Assembly: GCA_949130495.1 (NCBI GenBank)
Contig: OX422213.1
Location: 539,943,467 to 540,007,466 of the forward strand
Reading direction: 5' to 3'
Source of the DNA: Sambucus nigra
Taxonomy: Eukaryota; Streptophyta; Magnoliopsida; Dipsacales; Adoxaceae
Length of the DNA: 64,000 bases
This document shows positions 48,689 through 59,091 of the stretch, piece by piece. The number at the start of each line of letters is the position of its first letter. Within the stretch, counting starts at the first letter, position 1. Under the pieces are notes generated by a model that was not told the DNA's origin, made no database searches, and saw only the letters and a program-made list of their open reading frames with translations. A program made the position numbers and the translations under genes.

Positions 48689-50305
48689 ACACACCTGTTG
48701 GACAGATAGTAGCCTTGAATGGGATCTTTTTATTGGATGCGGATTGGAGGAATTGTGTAGTACCTTTCAACCTGCAATTCAGGCCTTGGTAGACTCATTG
48801 TTACCACTTTGGTGTAAACGAAGTGCTGCAACATGGACTTATGAATTAATATTGGAGTAGAAATGGGTTATAAGCGATAGATGAGTTCCATGCTTTGTCA
48901 CCGATAAGATATCAGATTTTTCCATTCTTCCTCTCTCACTTGAAACTCTAGCAAACTAGAATAACCTCTTAAATTCGTAGCTCTCCCTCTATAAATATTT
49001 TTCCCGGCCCAAACTCCATTAAAGTAGCCTACAACCTCCATTAAAGATCCACTCCAAAGTGGGACGGCTTGTAGGAGCTTTTGAGAATGATTTTCTTGAG
49101 GTTGAAGAAGGATTTCATGGAATAATCTTGGAGTACTTTTGGAGATATTATGGTGGATTTTTTGTGACTTCCTTTAAGGCCAACTTTAGAGGTGGGGGTT
49201 TCACCCATCTTCCTCACTCCTTCCACCATTTTCAGAGGCATTTTCGGTGGGAAAATTAACCTTGGAATAGGTTTATAGTTGTATATATTTCCAGCTTACT
49301 TAGTTGCATATATTAGACTAAATATATGTAGGATATGAGATATTTTGCATATATGGATTAATTAGTTGCATTCTCATCATTTTGATAAAAATGGGTTTCA
49401 AAGAGAGGTTTTAAAATGGGTTTTCAAAATGCATTAATTTCATAATGCATGTCTTAAACATTTTATGAAATAAAATTTGTTAAAAGGATGGTTTGAAGGA
49501 AACTAATATAATTTTAGTGTTAAGAAATGTATTAGGCTTCATTAATCCATTTTATGAGAATAAATTATGTCTTCCTACATGAAAATAATGGAGATAATGA
49601 TATAATTGAAACAATCACTTTAATGGATTAATCAAAGTTGGTGAAACTTATGTAGAAACTAAAATGGGTTAAATGTGTAAATATGTGAAAGTAAGGTTTT
49701 TACATGAAGTTGTGACTTAATGTAAATAAAAAAAGTAAAGAAGGCCAAATATGTAAATAATAGCCAAATGGGTATTAAGATGTAAAAACCTAAGAAGAAA
49801 GTGTACATATAAAATATGTGTCAAATGGGACTTTAATATCTAAAATGTGTGAAACTATATATTAAAGGTGTTGGAATGTTAAATATGAGTTTACTCAAAT
49901 GAGGTATTGAACAAAAGTTAAAAATGGCTAAATGTGTTTAGGTGTTGAGTCGGAAACTTAAATTACCATTTTGAAAAATGACACTTGTTAAGGGACTAAA
50001 TGGCATGTTTTGGTAAATAAAGGGTAAATTGGTAATTTACTTGAAGTGGAACATTTTTATGACATAAAAATGTTGGTGAATATTTTTACACTTGTGTGGG
50101 TTAAAATGAATTAAGTCTTAAAGCGTGAATGATTTTTGGTATAAAATCAACGTGTGTGTGAATAAATTACTTAGAGGAGAAAGAAATAATTTTTCAAGTG
50201 TTAATGGAAAAATAGACGGTTAAGTCCGGGCTCTTGGCTTCGGCCCGTAAATGTGGATTAATGTGAACATTGGCATAATGTTAAACATGTTGAGGAGGCC
50301 CTTAT
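48116..50305 (+). repeat. 3' LTR of the long-LTR element, both ends truncated
   Basis: It matches 38570-39566 and 43378-44530 (without the solo LTR). The first about 20 bases of the LTR are missing, and homology stops near 50305, about 1.1 kb before the LTR end. Divergence from the 5' LTR is visible throughout, so this element is older than the gag-only element. Confidence 0.75.
48651..48693. repeat. C24 followed by (AC)n
   Basis: A C run followed by alternating AC in the 3' LTR. The short minus-strand frames through it (poly-Gly) are not genes. Confidence 0.9.
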
Positions 50306-50356
50306 GTGTATGTGCTTTAGGTAAAGACAATCTTTTTTAATTTTCTTAATTTTATT

Positions 50357-50911
50357 CACTGCACCATAATGGCTATTTTGCAACTAATATATTATTTGAT
50401 TTGTAAGTATTTATAACACTTACAAAACTTACAATGGTTTTGGACACTTACAAAATTTGTAAGTGTTCAAAACAGTTGTAAAACTTGTGATAGTTACTTA
50501 ATTTGTAAGTGGGATAACCTAACAGGATTGAATAAGAAAAAAATGTCAAAATATCCTCACTACATTTCCCTTCCAAAACCTTTTCCTCCAAGCATTCCAA
50601 TCAGACATTCATGCAAAATCCCATCCCTCCAAACCTTATCTTATCTAGACCTCCGTGCGATCTTTCGATTTGATCTTTTCATTGCAAAATCAGAAGGTAA
50701 ACTTTACACAGCATTTGGCTCTCCTCCATACTATATTTAATTTGTATTCGTGTATGTCTAATTTGGAATAATAGATTCATACACGATTAAAGATAGAACC
50801 GTCTAATTTGTGATTTTTCACCCAAGTAGGAATTAGCCATTAAATTAACAATTTAGATCTGCTAAATGTGGGTTTTGAAGGAAGTCTAAAGGCATTTGGG
50901 TCTACCAAATC
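50357..50911. mobile_element. CACTA-like terminus with subterminal repeats
   Basis: CACTGCACCATAATGGC at 50357 resembles the CACTA terminal repeat (one base from CACTACACC) and is followed by repeats of ACTTACAAA and its reverse TTTGTAAGT (50415-50510), including one long palindrome around 50445-50475. From 50528 a 60-codon frame ends at a GT, but no protein is recognised. The element is cut at 50912 by an LTR. Confidence 0.5.
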
Positions 50912-53062
50912 TGTAATGCCCCGACCCGAATTTATGGGTTATCCGTGAGTCAACCCGGTCCGAATCAAATATTAGGTGTGAAGTGCAATGAAAAAACCTA
51001 GATAGTGTTGCTAGTTTTATTTTATTTAAATTATCGTTTAACTTGTTTAGCATGTGAGTCCATTTTTAAGATAAACTGCGTGTGGGACCCATAGGGAGCA
51101 CCCCAAGTCTAAGTAAACAGATCTAGATAATAACATAAAATAAATAAAGTAAACTTATCAGTACAATTCCCTCAAAATACGATCCCACACCCAACCTATT
51201 GTAACAAAGCGAAGGTGTGAGCCTATGCCCAGTGGGAATATACATGCAGTATAGAAATGAATGGATGAAAGAAATAATCACACGCTATAATCACATGCAT
51301 GTGAAAATATATATATCTACATATATTTAGGTATACCTTTGAAAAATGCGTATTCAAATACATTAACCGTTTACTTCCAAAAGCCTTACTTATCTAGATC
51401 AAATTCCTTTAATCTTGTAAAGACGTTCTTATTTATAGTTAGCATTTCTCACTTCGTTTAACACACCTGGTTCCATGTTTAACACCACTACACTTGATTT
51501 ATTACAACCTATTCTTTTGCTAGAACCACCCCATTTTATTCATTTAGAATATAATTTAGTATTTTCATTGAAAAGTACCATTTCAATACACGCATTCACC
51601 GTGTTAGAAAATACTTGTTTATTTTTTGGAAACCTCTTCATTTCATACTCATGCAAATTATGGGTTTAACAACTTAAGTTACACAACTACCTATTTTTCC
51701 ACTTTACTTTACCCTTTTTACCCCAACTTATGGATATTTATAGATTTACGCATTTTCTTGCCCATTTACCTTTACTGGAACATTTATTTCATTCATTCAA
51801 GTTAGTTTGTATTAACACGTTTTACCATGCAACCCATTTCTTGACATGTTCCATATTCCTTTTATCTTTTCTTGGAATCTTCCTTGATCGCATACTTACA
51901 CGGGCCTCACACCGACAGCTATGCGCGCCATATGCTTTAGACATTGATTTAGGACTTTTCACCCAAGGGCTCCAGACCCTTATTGCTTTATCCCGGTGTC
52001 ATTCGAGTTATTTTTATGAGTTTGAACATTTTACAAATGTCCATATTATCCACTTCCTTACTTTTACCCGACCAAAGCCAAAATCTAGACTTAACCGTCC
52101 GTTTTTTTATTAACACTTGGAAAATTATTTCTTTTCTTCTAGTGCCTTACCCATACACACATGATTTATACTAAAATCATTCACGCTTTTAGGAATTAAA
52201 TTTATTTTTACACAAATTAGTGTAAAGACCTTCTTTAATATTTTTATTCCATAAAAATGTTCCATTTTAAGTAAATTACAATTTTACCCCTTTATTTGCC
52301 AAACTCGCCATTTAGTTCCTTAACAAGTGTTATTTCTCAAAATGGTTATTAAGTCTATAACTTATCATTTACAACGCTTTAACCCTTTAAAGACTTGTTT
52401 AATATCACACTTTTGCCCGATTTTTACACTGGTCACTTTAACCCCTAGCTCATTAATATCACCCTTTACATTTAAGCTCCCAAATTTATCGTCTGTCTTA
52501 TTTCATGCTTAAACCCAACAAGACTTTCTTTAAACTTGCTCACACATTTATTATCAAAATACTACAAGTTTATATACATAGAAAGTGGACTTTAAACACT
52601 AAAATCCTACCGAGTGGAATAACACGTATTTCAAGTAATAAAGACATTTTATCAATTTCTTTAAAGTGGACAAATGTCCATTCATTCACAAGGTTTTCAT
52701 TTTGCACGAAACTCAAAAATATTTATTTCATAAATATTTGGACAAAATTAGCATTATTCTACATTTTTATTTCTTAACAATGCCCAATATTTCCTTTGGC
52801 TAGAAATACACCAAACTAACATTTCCTTATAGTTTTATTCCATAAAAATGATTATTATTAGTTTTTCTCTAGAAATATACCAAAATAAGATTTCTTACAT
52901 TTTTATTCCATGAAAATGTTTATCATTCTTTTTACTAGAAATACACCAAAAATGACATTTCTTACATTTTTATTCTGTAAAAATGTTTATCGCTTCTTTT
53001 TACAAGAAATACACCAAAAATGACATTTCTAACATTTTTATTCCACAAAAATGTTTATTATC
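50912..53062 (-). repeat. Inverted LTR fragment of the 38551-45610 family
   Basis: The plus strand starts TGTAATGCCCCGACCC, the minus-strand LTR end. Its reverse complement matches 44200-45610: GTGAAGTGCAATG pairs with CATTGCACTTCGC, and ATTTCTATACTG with the same bases near 45285. The LTR start side is missing because a Tat LTR begins at 53063. Confidence 0.7.
52780..53062. repeat. About 72-bp tandem repeat, four copies
   Basis: The segment ACATTTTTATTCCATAAAAA, then a T-rich gap and AGAAATACACCAAAA, recurs near 52825, 52895, 52960 and 53030. It lies within the inverted LTR fragment. Confidence 0.75.
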
Positions 53063-53470
53063 TGTGGTGACAATTATTATGCAACACAAATAGATAAGAG
53101 AAAAGCAATCACCAAGCAAGAATAAGGAATGTAAAATGACAATCACACAACAAGGGATGTATGTGGTTCAGCAAAGATATGCCTACGTCCACGGTGGTGC
53201 AGTCAGTATTATTTCTATGTATCTCGGAGTGTGATTACAGAGAATACCACTTGTCCTTTGCCCCGGACCTAGGGTTCAATATTTACATGTTCATTTTAGT
53301 AAGTGGGGGTGTTGGACTCCCCCACGTTTTCCATCTCACCCTAGAACCTCTCTTAATGGGAACATGGGAGGAAACTGGATCATAATCAGTTAAGAGATGG
53401 AGGGTCTGGACTTTGGGCCGCCAAAATTGGACTACTCGTCCAGGTCCATCATTCTAATTTCGGGTACCCA
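53063..53470 (-). repeat. 3' LTR of the Tat element
   Basis: The proposed LTR is 408 bp, starting TGGGTACCCG after a purine run AGGGGAAA and ending CACCACA (minus strand). It shares GTGGACGTAGGC and GAACCAC with the LTRs of the element at 58377, in the same orientation relative to each element. No second copy is in the window, so the borders are inferred. Confidence 0.5.
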
Positions 53471-53862
53471 TAATTTCCCCTAAGTTTGTTGGGCCATGCT
53501 TTGGGCCCAATAAATGTAAATGATTTGTCATAATGGCTTTTTCGTACATCGTGCAACTCTTCAAAAGTTGGAGAACTGATTCTGGCGGCACCCGCTTCGT
53601 GGTCTGTGTATAATGATTAGCAACACTTAAAGGTTTTCCAGAGCAGTTATTTTTCGACCGTCGTTTCAACCTTCTCAGCATTCTTCCATTTTCTGTGAGC
53701 TCTAGCGATTCACACTTTCTTCTCTCAGTCTCCATTCTTATTGCTTCCGTGTTATTTGGGCTCGTAATTCTTCATTGTTCGAGTCGAACTTCCATCTTGT
53801 AAGTCTCCTATGCCTTCTCTTTGTATTTTCTCTTTGAATTTGTAGTTTTCTAGGGTTTTCCA

Positions 53863-56008
53863 ATGGCAAAGATTGGTAATAGGTCGGTCTCCGAGTTTAG
53901 GAAGTTTTATAACATCCCAGAGTGGGTAGAGAATGAGTGATGTGCCTTTCCCCCTAAAAACGTTAGAGAGATAGAGGATGCCCATTGGATCCATGTCTTG
54001 TTGCTTTCCCAAGGGGGACTCACTTTTCCTCCCAACAATCTATTCTTGCACTTCTTTATTTATTTCAATATTGTTCCTGCACAGTGTTCGTCCAATGCGT
54101 GGAAGATAATTAATGGTGTCCATAGAATAAATCAGTTATATGGTACCAAGTTAGGGCTTGCGGAGATCGGTTTTTGCTACTCTTTTTCTCGAACTAGTTC
54201 TAGTGTTCTCTACCTCAAAGCCAGGAGCCCTGACAGGGTATTGGTAGTAAACCTACCTGATTCCCATAAGGACTATTGGCAAGAAGGTTTCCTTGCTAGA
54301 AACTGGCAGTTTTCTCCCCAGTTTAAAGGGTCGAGGTCTGATAGGTTCTCTATTCCCTTTTATGGGGAAGAATACATAGGTAGACTTTGTTCTTTTCTTT
54401 TATTTTTTGTTGATTTGTGATCTTTCTGATTTTTCTCCGTTTTCTCTTCAGTGAGGTGGAAGAATTTGAAACCTGCTCTCAGCGAGGTTCATCTCTCTGA
54501 ATTGGTCAAGGCCTGGAATATCAGGGAGCCCTTAGCTGACGGCGAGCATCCCCGATCTGCTGCTTTTCTGCTCGAATATAAGAACGTTGGTTCCAGTTTT
54601 ATAGTGAGGCCGGTGGACAGTATCCCTGAGTTTGATACCTCTGAATAGACTGCTGCGGATCCTATTCAGTTGGACGAGGAGGAGAGCAGCTCTGAAACCG
54701 ATACCGCAGGTGGTGCTGGAGGCAATTTGGTTGAAGGGAGCTCCAGTAGTAGCAGCTCCTCTGATTCGGGGGAAGTTTTTGAAGTTCGAGAGTCGTCGAG
54801 CACATCCAGCAGTTCAAGCGAGGAGATGGCTCCTCCAAGGAAAAACTTAATTCGGGATGATGATGATGACGATCACGTGCTCCTCGCTCAGAGGTTAAAG
54901 AAGCAGAAGTCCAGTACTAGGGCTGTAGCTACTGGCTCTCGGTCTTCTACTCAGGAACAAGAGAGGAAGAGGAGAGAGGAAGAGAAGGTGAGAGAGAGGG
55001 AGAGAAAAAAAAAGGAGGAAAGAAAGAAGATAGAGGAGAAGAATAGAATGGAGGATAGGAGGATAATGGAGAGGGAGAAGGAAGAAGAGAGGAGAAATAT
55101 GGAGGCAAGGACGAAGGTTGGGCAAGCCTTAGTCCCGGTGTCTGCCTTGCCTGAGGGGACTTCAGTTTCCATTTCTCCTCAACTGGCTCCTGCGCTGCTC
55201 GAGAGGGAAGTTCTTCCTGCAGATCGCCAGAGGGCGCTGGGGTCTGATCAATTGGTCCTACAAGCTATCCAGAGGTTGGCCTTGGTAAGATCTTTTCCAT
55301 TTTCTAATGCTTTAACTAGTTTTAGTTGTTTCTCTTTTCTGGTCTCTTCTTTGCTTCTGGCAATTTTTGACTGACTTCGTCGTACTCTATCTCTCTCGCG
55401 ACGAGCTGGTGAAGAGGAATGACGAGCTGGAGCAGCAGAAGGTTGCTTTGGAAGTGAGGGGTACTCAGCTGGAGGCTAATTTAAAGACTACTGACGCCGA
55501 TCGAGTTTCTTCTGATCTAGCCCTTGTCAATTCTAATCGAGAGAGGGATACGGCGATTAAGGACCTGAATGAACTGAGGCAGGCCTATGACCTGGTATGC
55601 TTGAGCAAGATGGCTGTCGTGGAGGAGAATAAGGTTCTGACCGAGTAGTTAAAGGAGAAAGAGTCCCAGGTAGCCACCATCAAGGAGGATTCATATAACT
55701 CCGGGTGGACTGCTGCTTACGAAGATGTCGAGGTTCAGATAGGCTACATCATCCCTCTGAACTTTAAAAAGGGCTAGAACAAGGCCCTCTTAGCTGCTGG
55801 TGTAGATGCTGAATCTCCTTTATTCAATTAGCATGACCCGAGTCCGAAGCCAACTGTGGACGAAGAAGCCCCTGTCCCAGCCATCGAGGGTGTTAATCTT
55901 GCCTCTCAGACAATCCCTGCCGGCACTCGTCCTACCCAGGCGACTGAGGTCATCCCTGTAGAGGGGGATGCCTCTGTTGTTGCTGATAAGGGGAAGCAGC
56001 CTAGTTAA
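53863..56008 (+). pseudogene. Extra gene of the 'putative gypsy type transposon' (Transposase_28) family, antisense in Tat
   Basis: ATG at 53863 (MAKIGNRSVSEFRKFYN). TGA follows WVENE (53938). The conserved block then reads LLLSQGGLTFPPNNLFLHFF, NAWKIINGVHRI and NWQFSPQFKGSRSDRF. A GT-AG intron 54380-54451 joins EEYI to VRWKNLKP. Exon 2 includes a Ser/Glu/Asp-rich part, a highly charged Arg/Glu coiled coil (54950-55110) and a TAG after DTSE (54646). A second intron starts GTAAG at 55285; its acceptor near 55400 is not clean. Exon 3 is a coiled coil (RDELVKRNDELEQQKVALEV) with three more TAG stops, ending at 56008. The family is known only as extra frames in plant gypsy elements; its function is unknown to me. 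This copy is dead. Confidence 0.7.
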
Positions 56009-56114
56009 TCTATTTTTAGGACTATTTTTGTATTTTTGCTTGTAATTTTCCCAATTTCTGCTCGATGTACTTTAACTTTTATCAATGAAATGAAAAGGCT
56101 TCTTTTTCTAGTGC

Positions 56115-57100
56115 ATTGATTGATTTTTCTTTCCATTTCCCTTTTATTGCTTGTAGTCGATTGATATTGATGATTATATTCCTGCCACTTCTCAATTGGG
56201 AAGGATGCTTGGGCCTGATGTAAGCTTCGAGGTTTGTCATACTTTTGTGAGGATTTACAAATCACTGCGGTTAAGGAACAAGCGCTTCATAGAGCAGACT
56301 GAACTTGTGGCTAAGCCGAAGTTGTGGCTAAGCCGAAGGATAGGCTCTAAGAGATGGAGGATGTTGGTGCCTCAGTCCAAGAGGAGGTTAATGCGCTGAG
56401 AGAGAAACTATTAGAGGCTTTTTAGATCAATCAACTTGGGGAAGTTCTTCAGCAGGAGAATGAGGCTTTGAGGAGAGAGGTCTCGCGACTTAGGGAGCAC
56501 GCGCTGAGCACTTCTCCAGAAGTTTTATGAGGTTCTTCCTCATCGCGAGCTAGAACTGGTCAGGGAAATATCCCCCTTGCATTGCAAGGCTCTTCTATTC
56601 CAGCCATTCCGTAAGCTCGCAGGAACACCAGAGGTTCAACTAGGGAAATGGAAGAGCTTCGTGATGATGTCCAGCAAGCGTATGTGATTGCCGTTGGGCT
56701 CCAAAGGGATGTTACTCGGTTGTGGCACCCGTTTAAAAGAGGACCTCGGCGAGTATGGGCCGACAGTTACGACCAAGGTTAACTAGATGCTCCGACGAAG
56801 CTGATAGAATTTGAAGAGCTTACCTTCATCAGGGGGTGGTTGAGTGCTTTGAAGGAGATGCAAGTTCCAAGGAACTCAATGCTCTGGTATCTCCACGAAA
56901 TATCTCCTTCCACTCGGATGCCCAATCCCTTCCGGAGCGATGATCAGTGGATACCCATCATGCCATCCCTCGGCATCTATTAGAGTCGAACACTAACGAG
57001 GTTGAGGAAGAGTTAGTTCCTGCTCCCGATGATGGTCGAAGTTCTCAAGTGGTTGATTATCTCATTTAGAGGCCTCACTCCCACTGAGATTTTGCCAGTA
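56115..57100 (+). pseudogene. Second degenerate coding relic with coiled coil
   Basis: Broken plus-strand frames read VKEQALHR, then KEMEDVGASVQEEVNALREK, then QQENEALRREVSRLREHALS, then TREMEELRDDVQQAY and, after a gap, EFEELTFIRGWLSALKEMQV. Many stops and frame changes separate them. Heptad-like Leu spacing suggests a coiled-coil protein. I do not recognise the family; it may be a further piece of the upstream extra gene or a second extra frame of the Tat element. Confidence 0.4.
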
Positions 57101-57729
57101 GTTACTCTGTGTATTTAGTATTGATGTTATGTCAATATTTTGGGCGAGCTCGCCAACTAAAATTGTATTGTACTTGTTGTAAATATGGTGGATTAATATA
57201 AAATTTATGTTTTGGGCTAATTTAGCCGACTAAACAAGTGTATTACATTTTCCATATTTGATCTCTAAATTTGTATTATCACACAAGTGTCCTTCCAGTC
57301 CAGTATACTATCGAGATACCATTGTGCACCACTTTACCTTTTAGGTCCTGTCGTCACACTCCCTTAGGCCTAAGTGTGGCAATTAGCGAGGACACACCTG
57401 GTGTTGGATGTTCTATCCGATCAGGATTTTATTCAACCAAAGATGGTTTGGTGACCAGTTTTAATTTGGCCATATTGCCTAAGGATCTCCTGTAGGGCTT
57501 CATATATTTCCACGGGAAATGCTAAGAGGTCTTTCGTGTTTCATAACGAAAACTTGAGGAGGGGCATATCCCTGCTATGGTGTAATGATTAGCGTGTCTT
57601 TCACTTGGAAAGGGTGTGTGAGTTGTAGAGTCTAAATCCTACTAGTTAACTGATACTTCGTAGAATGCAACTGCTAAATAACTTTGATTAATAAGTTTCA
57701 GTCTCATAAGTACAATGCAAAAGAAGAAT
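57101..57729 (-). other. Tat spacer downstream of integrase
   Basis: There is no gene. It is AT-rich, containing TTTTGGGC(G/T)-type repeats near 57138 and 57212. It probably forms the 3' untranslated part of the Tat pol transcript. Confidence 0.5.
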
Positions 57730-58376
57730 CTAAAAATAGAATTTCTTAAGATTGGCTGCATTCCATGCTCGGGGTATATCTCTGCCTTCCAACGTTTGTA
57801 ACTGATAGGCACCTTGCAGATTATCCCTTGTTATCTTGAAGGGTCCTTCCCAGTTTGGCCCTAGCTTGCCGTCTGATGGTTTTACTGCGCTTCCCAGGAT
57901 TATCCTTAGGACATAGTCCCCAACTCGAAATGTCCTCGGGTTGACCCTCTTGTTATAGTGCCTCGCGAGCTGTTGCTGATAGGTCGCTAGTTTTACTAGG
58001 GCTAGCTCTCGACGCTCGTCGGCTAGGTCGAGCTCAGCAAGAAATGCTGCATCATTATGGCCTTGGTCGACAAGGTTGGACCTCATTGTTGGCAAGTCTG
58101 CTTCTAGTGGGATAACTGCTTCCATTCCATATGTCAGCGAAAATGGGGATTCTCCCGTTGCTCGTCGTGGAGTGGTTTTGTAGGCCCATAGAATGTGTTG
58201 TAATTCATTTACCCATGCGCCTTTGGCTAGCCGTCGATCATAGTCTTGTTGGAAGCCTCAGCTAGGCCATTGCTTTGAGGATAGGCCAACAAGCTGAAAT
58301 GGTGTCTAATTCCATGTTCGTTACAAAAACTCTGAAAAGAGTCGCTTTTGAACTGCGTTCCATTATCGGTGATGAT
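57730..58376 (-). pseudogene. Tat-lineage integrase, cut by an inserted element
   Basis: Reading leftward from 58376: IITDNGTQFKSDSFQSFC (second catalytic Asp in TDNG), HGIRHHFSLLAYPQSNGLAE (catalytic Glu at the end), then SNKTMIDG with a stop. A one-base shift near 58225 gives LAKGAWVNELQHILWAYKTT, TPRRATGESPFSLTYGMEAV, and the C-terminal domain KLATYQQQLARHYNKRVNPR, FRVGDYVLR, KLGPNWEGPFKI and PRAWNAANLKKFY, stop at 57730. These motifs are typical of Tat integrase. The N-terminal zinc domain and first catalytic Asp would lie past the insertion at 58377. Confidence 0.85.
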
Positions 58377-59070
58377 TGTTAACGCAAAAATTCTCCATCT
58401 ACGAGGACCAATCAAAAAAGGACACATGTCATCCTACGTGAAAATATTCGACACCCGAGGAGAGTTGGTCGGCACCCGAGGAGTGTTAGTCGGCACCCGA
58501 GGAGAGTTGGTCAGTACCCGAGGAGAATTATTCGGCACCCAAGGAGAGTTGGTCGGCACCCGAGGAGTGATAGTCGGCACCCGAGGAGAGTTGGTCGGCA
58601 TATCAACCAGGAAGATCAAAGGATAACTACGCATTTAATGTGCATTAATGAAGATGGCAGCGCATTTAATGAGCCTTAATGTACATTTATACTGTAACAC
58701 ATAGCATACCAAGAAATTCAACAATTAGATTCGTTGAATGTAGACATAAATGTCTACATACAATGAATCTCTTTATCTCCCATCACTATAAATACATGTA
58801 TCCCCTTAGCCAAAAGGGAAGAGGATAGAAGAGATCGAAGAGATCCGAGAACGATGAGAGACCATACACAAGATACACCATTTTTCTCCCTCTCTCTACC
58901 ACATTGTGCTATTGTAAACCCCTGGGAATAAAATAACAGTGGACGTAGGCTTCTTCCTTATAGCCGAACCACTTTAAAAATCTTTGTCTCTCATGTGTGT
59001 GATTGGATTGCTTTTATCTATTTATCTGTGATCATAAAAATGGAATTCGGTCCAGTTTTTTGCATCAACA
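58377..59070 (+). repeat. First LTR of the non-coding Tat-type element
   Basis: It begins TGTTAACGC and ends GCATCAACA. It contains seven 21-bp repeats (58452-58598), a TATA-like CACTATAAATACATG (58784-58798) and GTGGACGTAGGC (58941-58952). By hand about six or seven of 694 bases differ from the second LTR (near 1 percent), so it is young. Confidence 0.9.
58452..58598. repeat. 21-bp minisatellite in the LTR, seven units
   Basis: The unit is CACCCGAGGAGAGTTGGTCGG with small changes. It is also present at 63259-63405 in the second LTR. It translates as TRGELVG repeats only by chance of the multiple-of-three length. Confidence 0.93.
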
Positions 59071-59073
59071 GAT

Positions 59074-59091
59074 TGGCGTCGTCTGTGGGAA
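59074..59091 (+). promoter_or_regulatory. Tat-type primer site
   Basis: TGGCGTCGTCTGTGGGAA follows the LTR end after three bases. Plant Tat elements usually read TGGCGCCGTCTGTGGGAA here; one C has become T. Confidence 0.8.

Larger units (their letters stand above)
53063..58376 (-). mobile_element. 3' part of a Tat-lineage Ty3/gypsy element
   Basis: The minus strand holds integrase (58376-57730), an intergenic region with an antisense extra gene, and a short LTR (53063-53470). Integrase is broken at 58377 by another retroelement, so the upstream gag and pol and 5' LTR lie beyond the window. Tat-lineage elements are known to carry extra frames between pol and the 3' LTR, sometimes antisense. 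Confidence 0.75.

Noticed and set aside
48401..48770. Minus-strand frames with poly-Gly and Val-Cys repeats
   Set aside because: They come from the C-run and AC repeat read on the other strand.
50528..50740. Captured host exon inside the CACTA end
   Set aside because: The frame ends at a GT and has plausible composition, but I recognise no protein and cannot support an acceptor site.
54895..55172. Leu/Ser-rich minus-strand frames that look like membrane proteins
   Set aside because: They are the complement of the Arg/Glu coiled-coil exon of the plus-strand extra gene.
58348..58634. TRGELVG repeat protein
   Set aside because: The 21-bp LTR minisatellite is open because its length is a multiple of three. 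It starts in a broken integrase and spans an LTR border.
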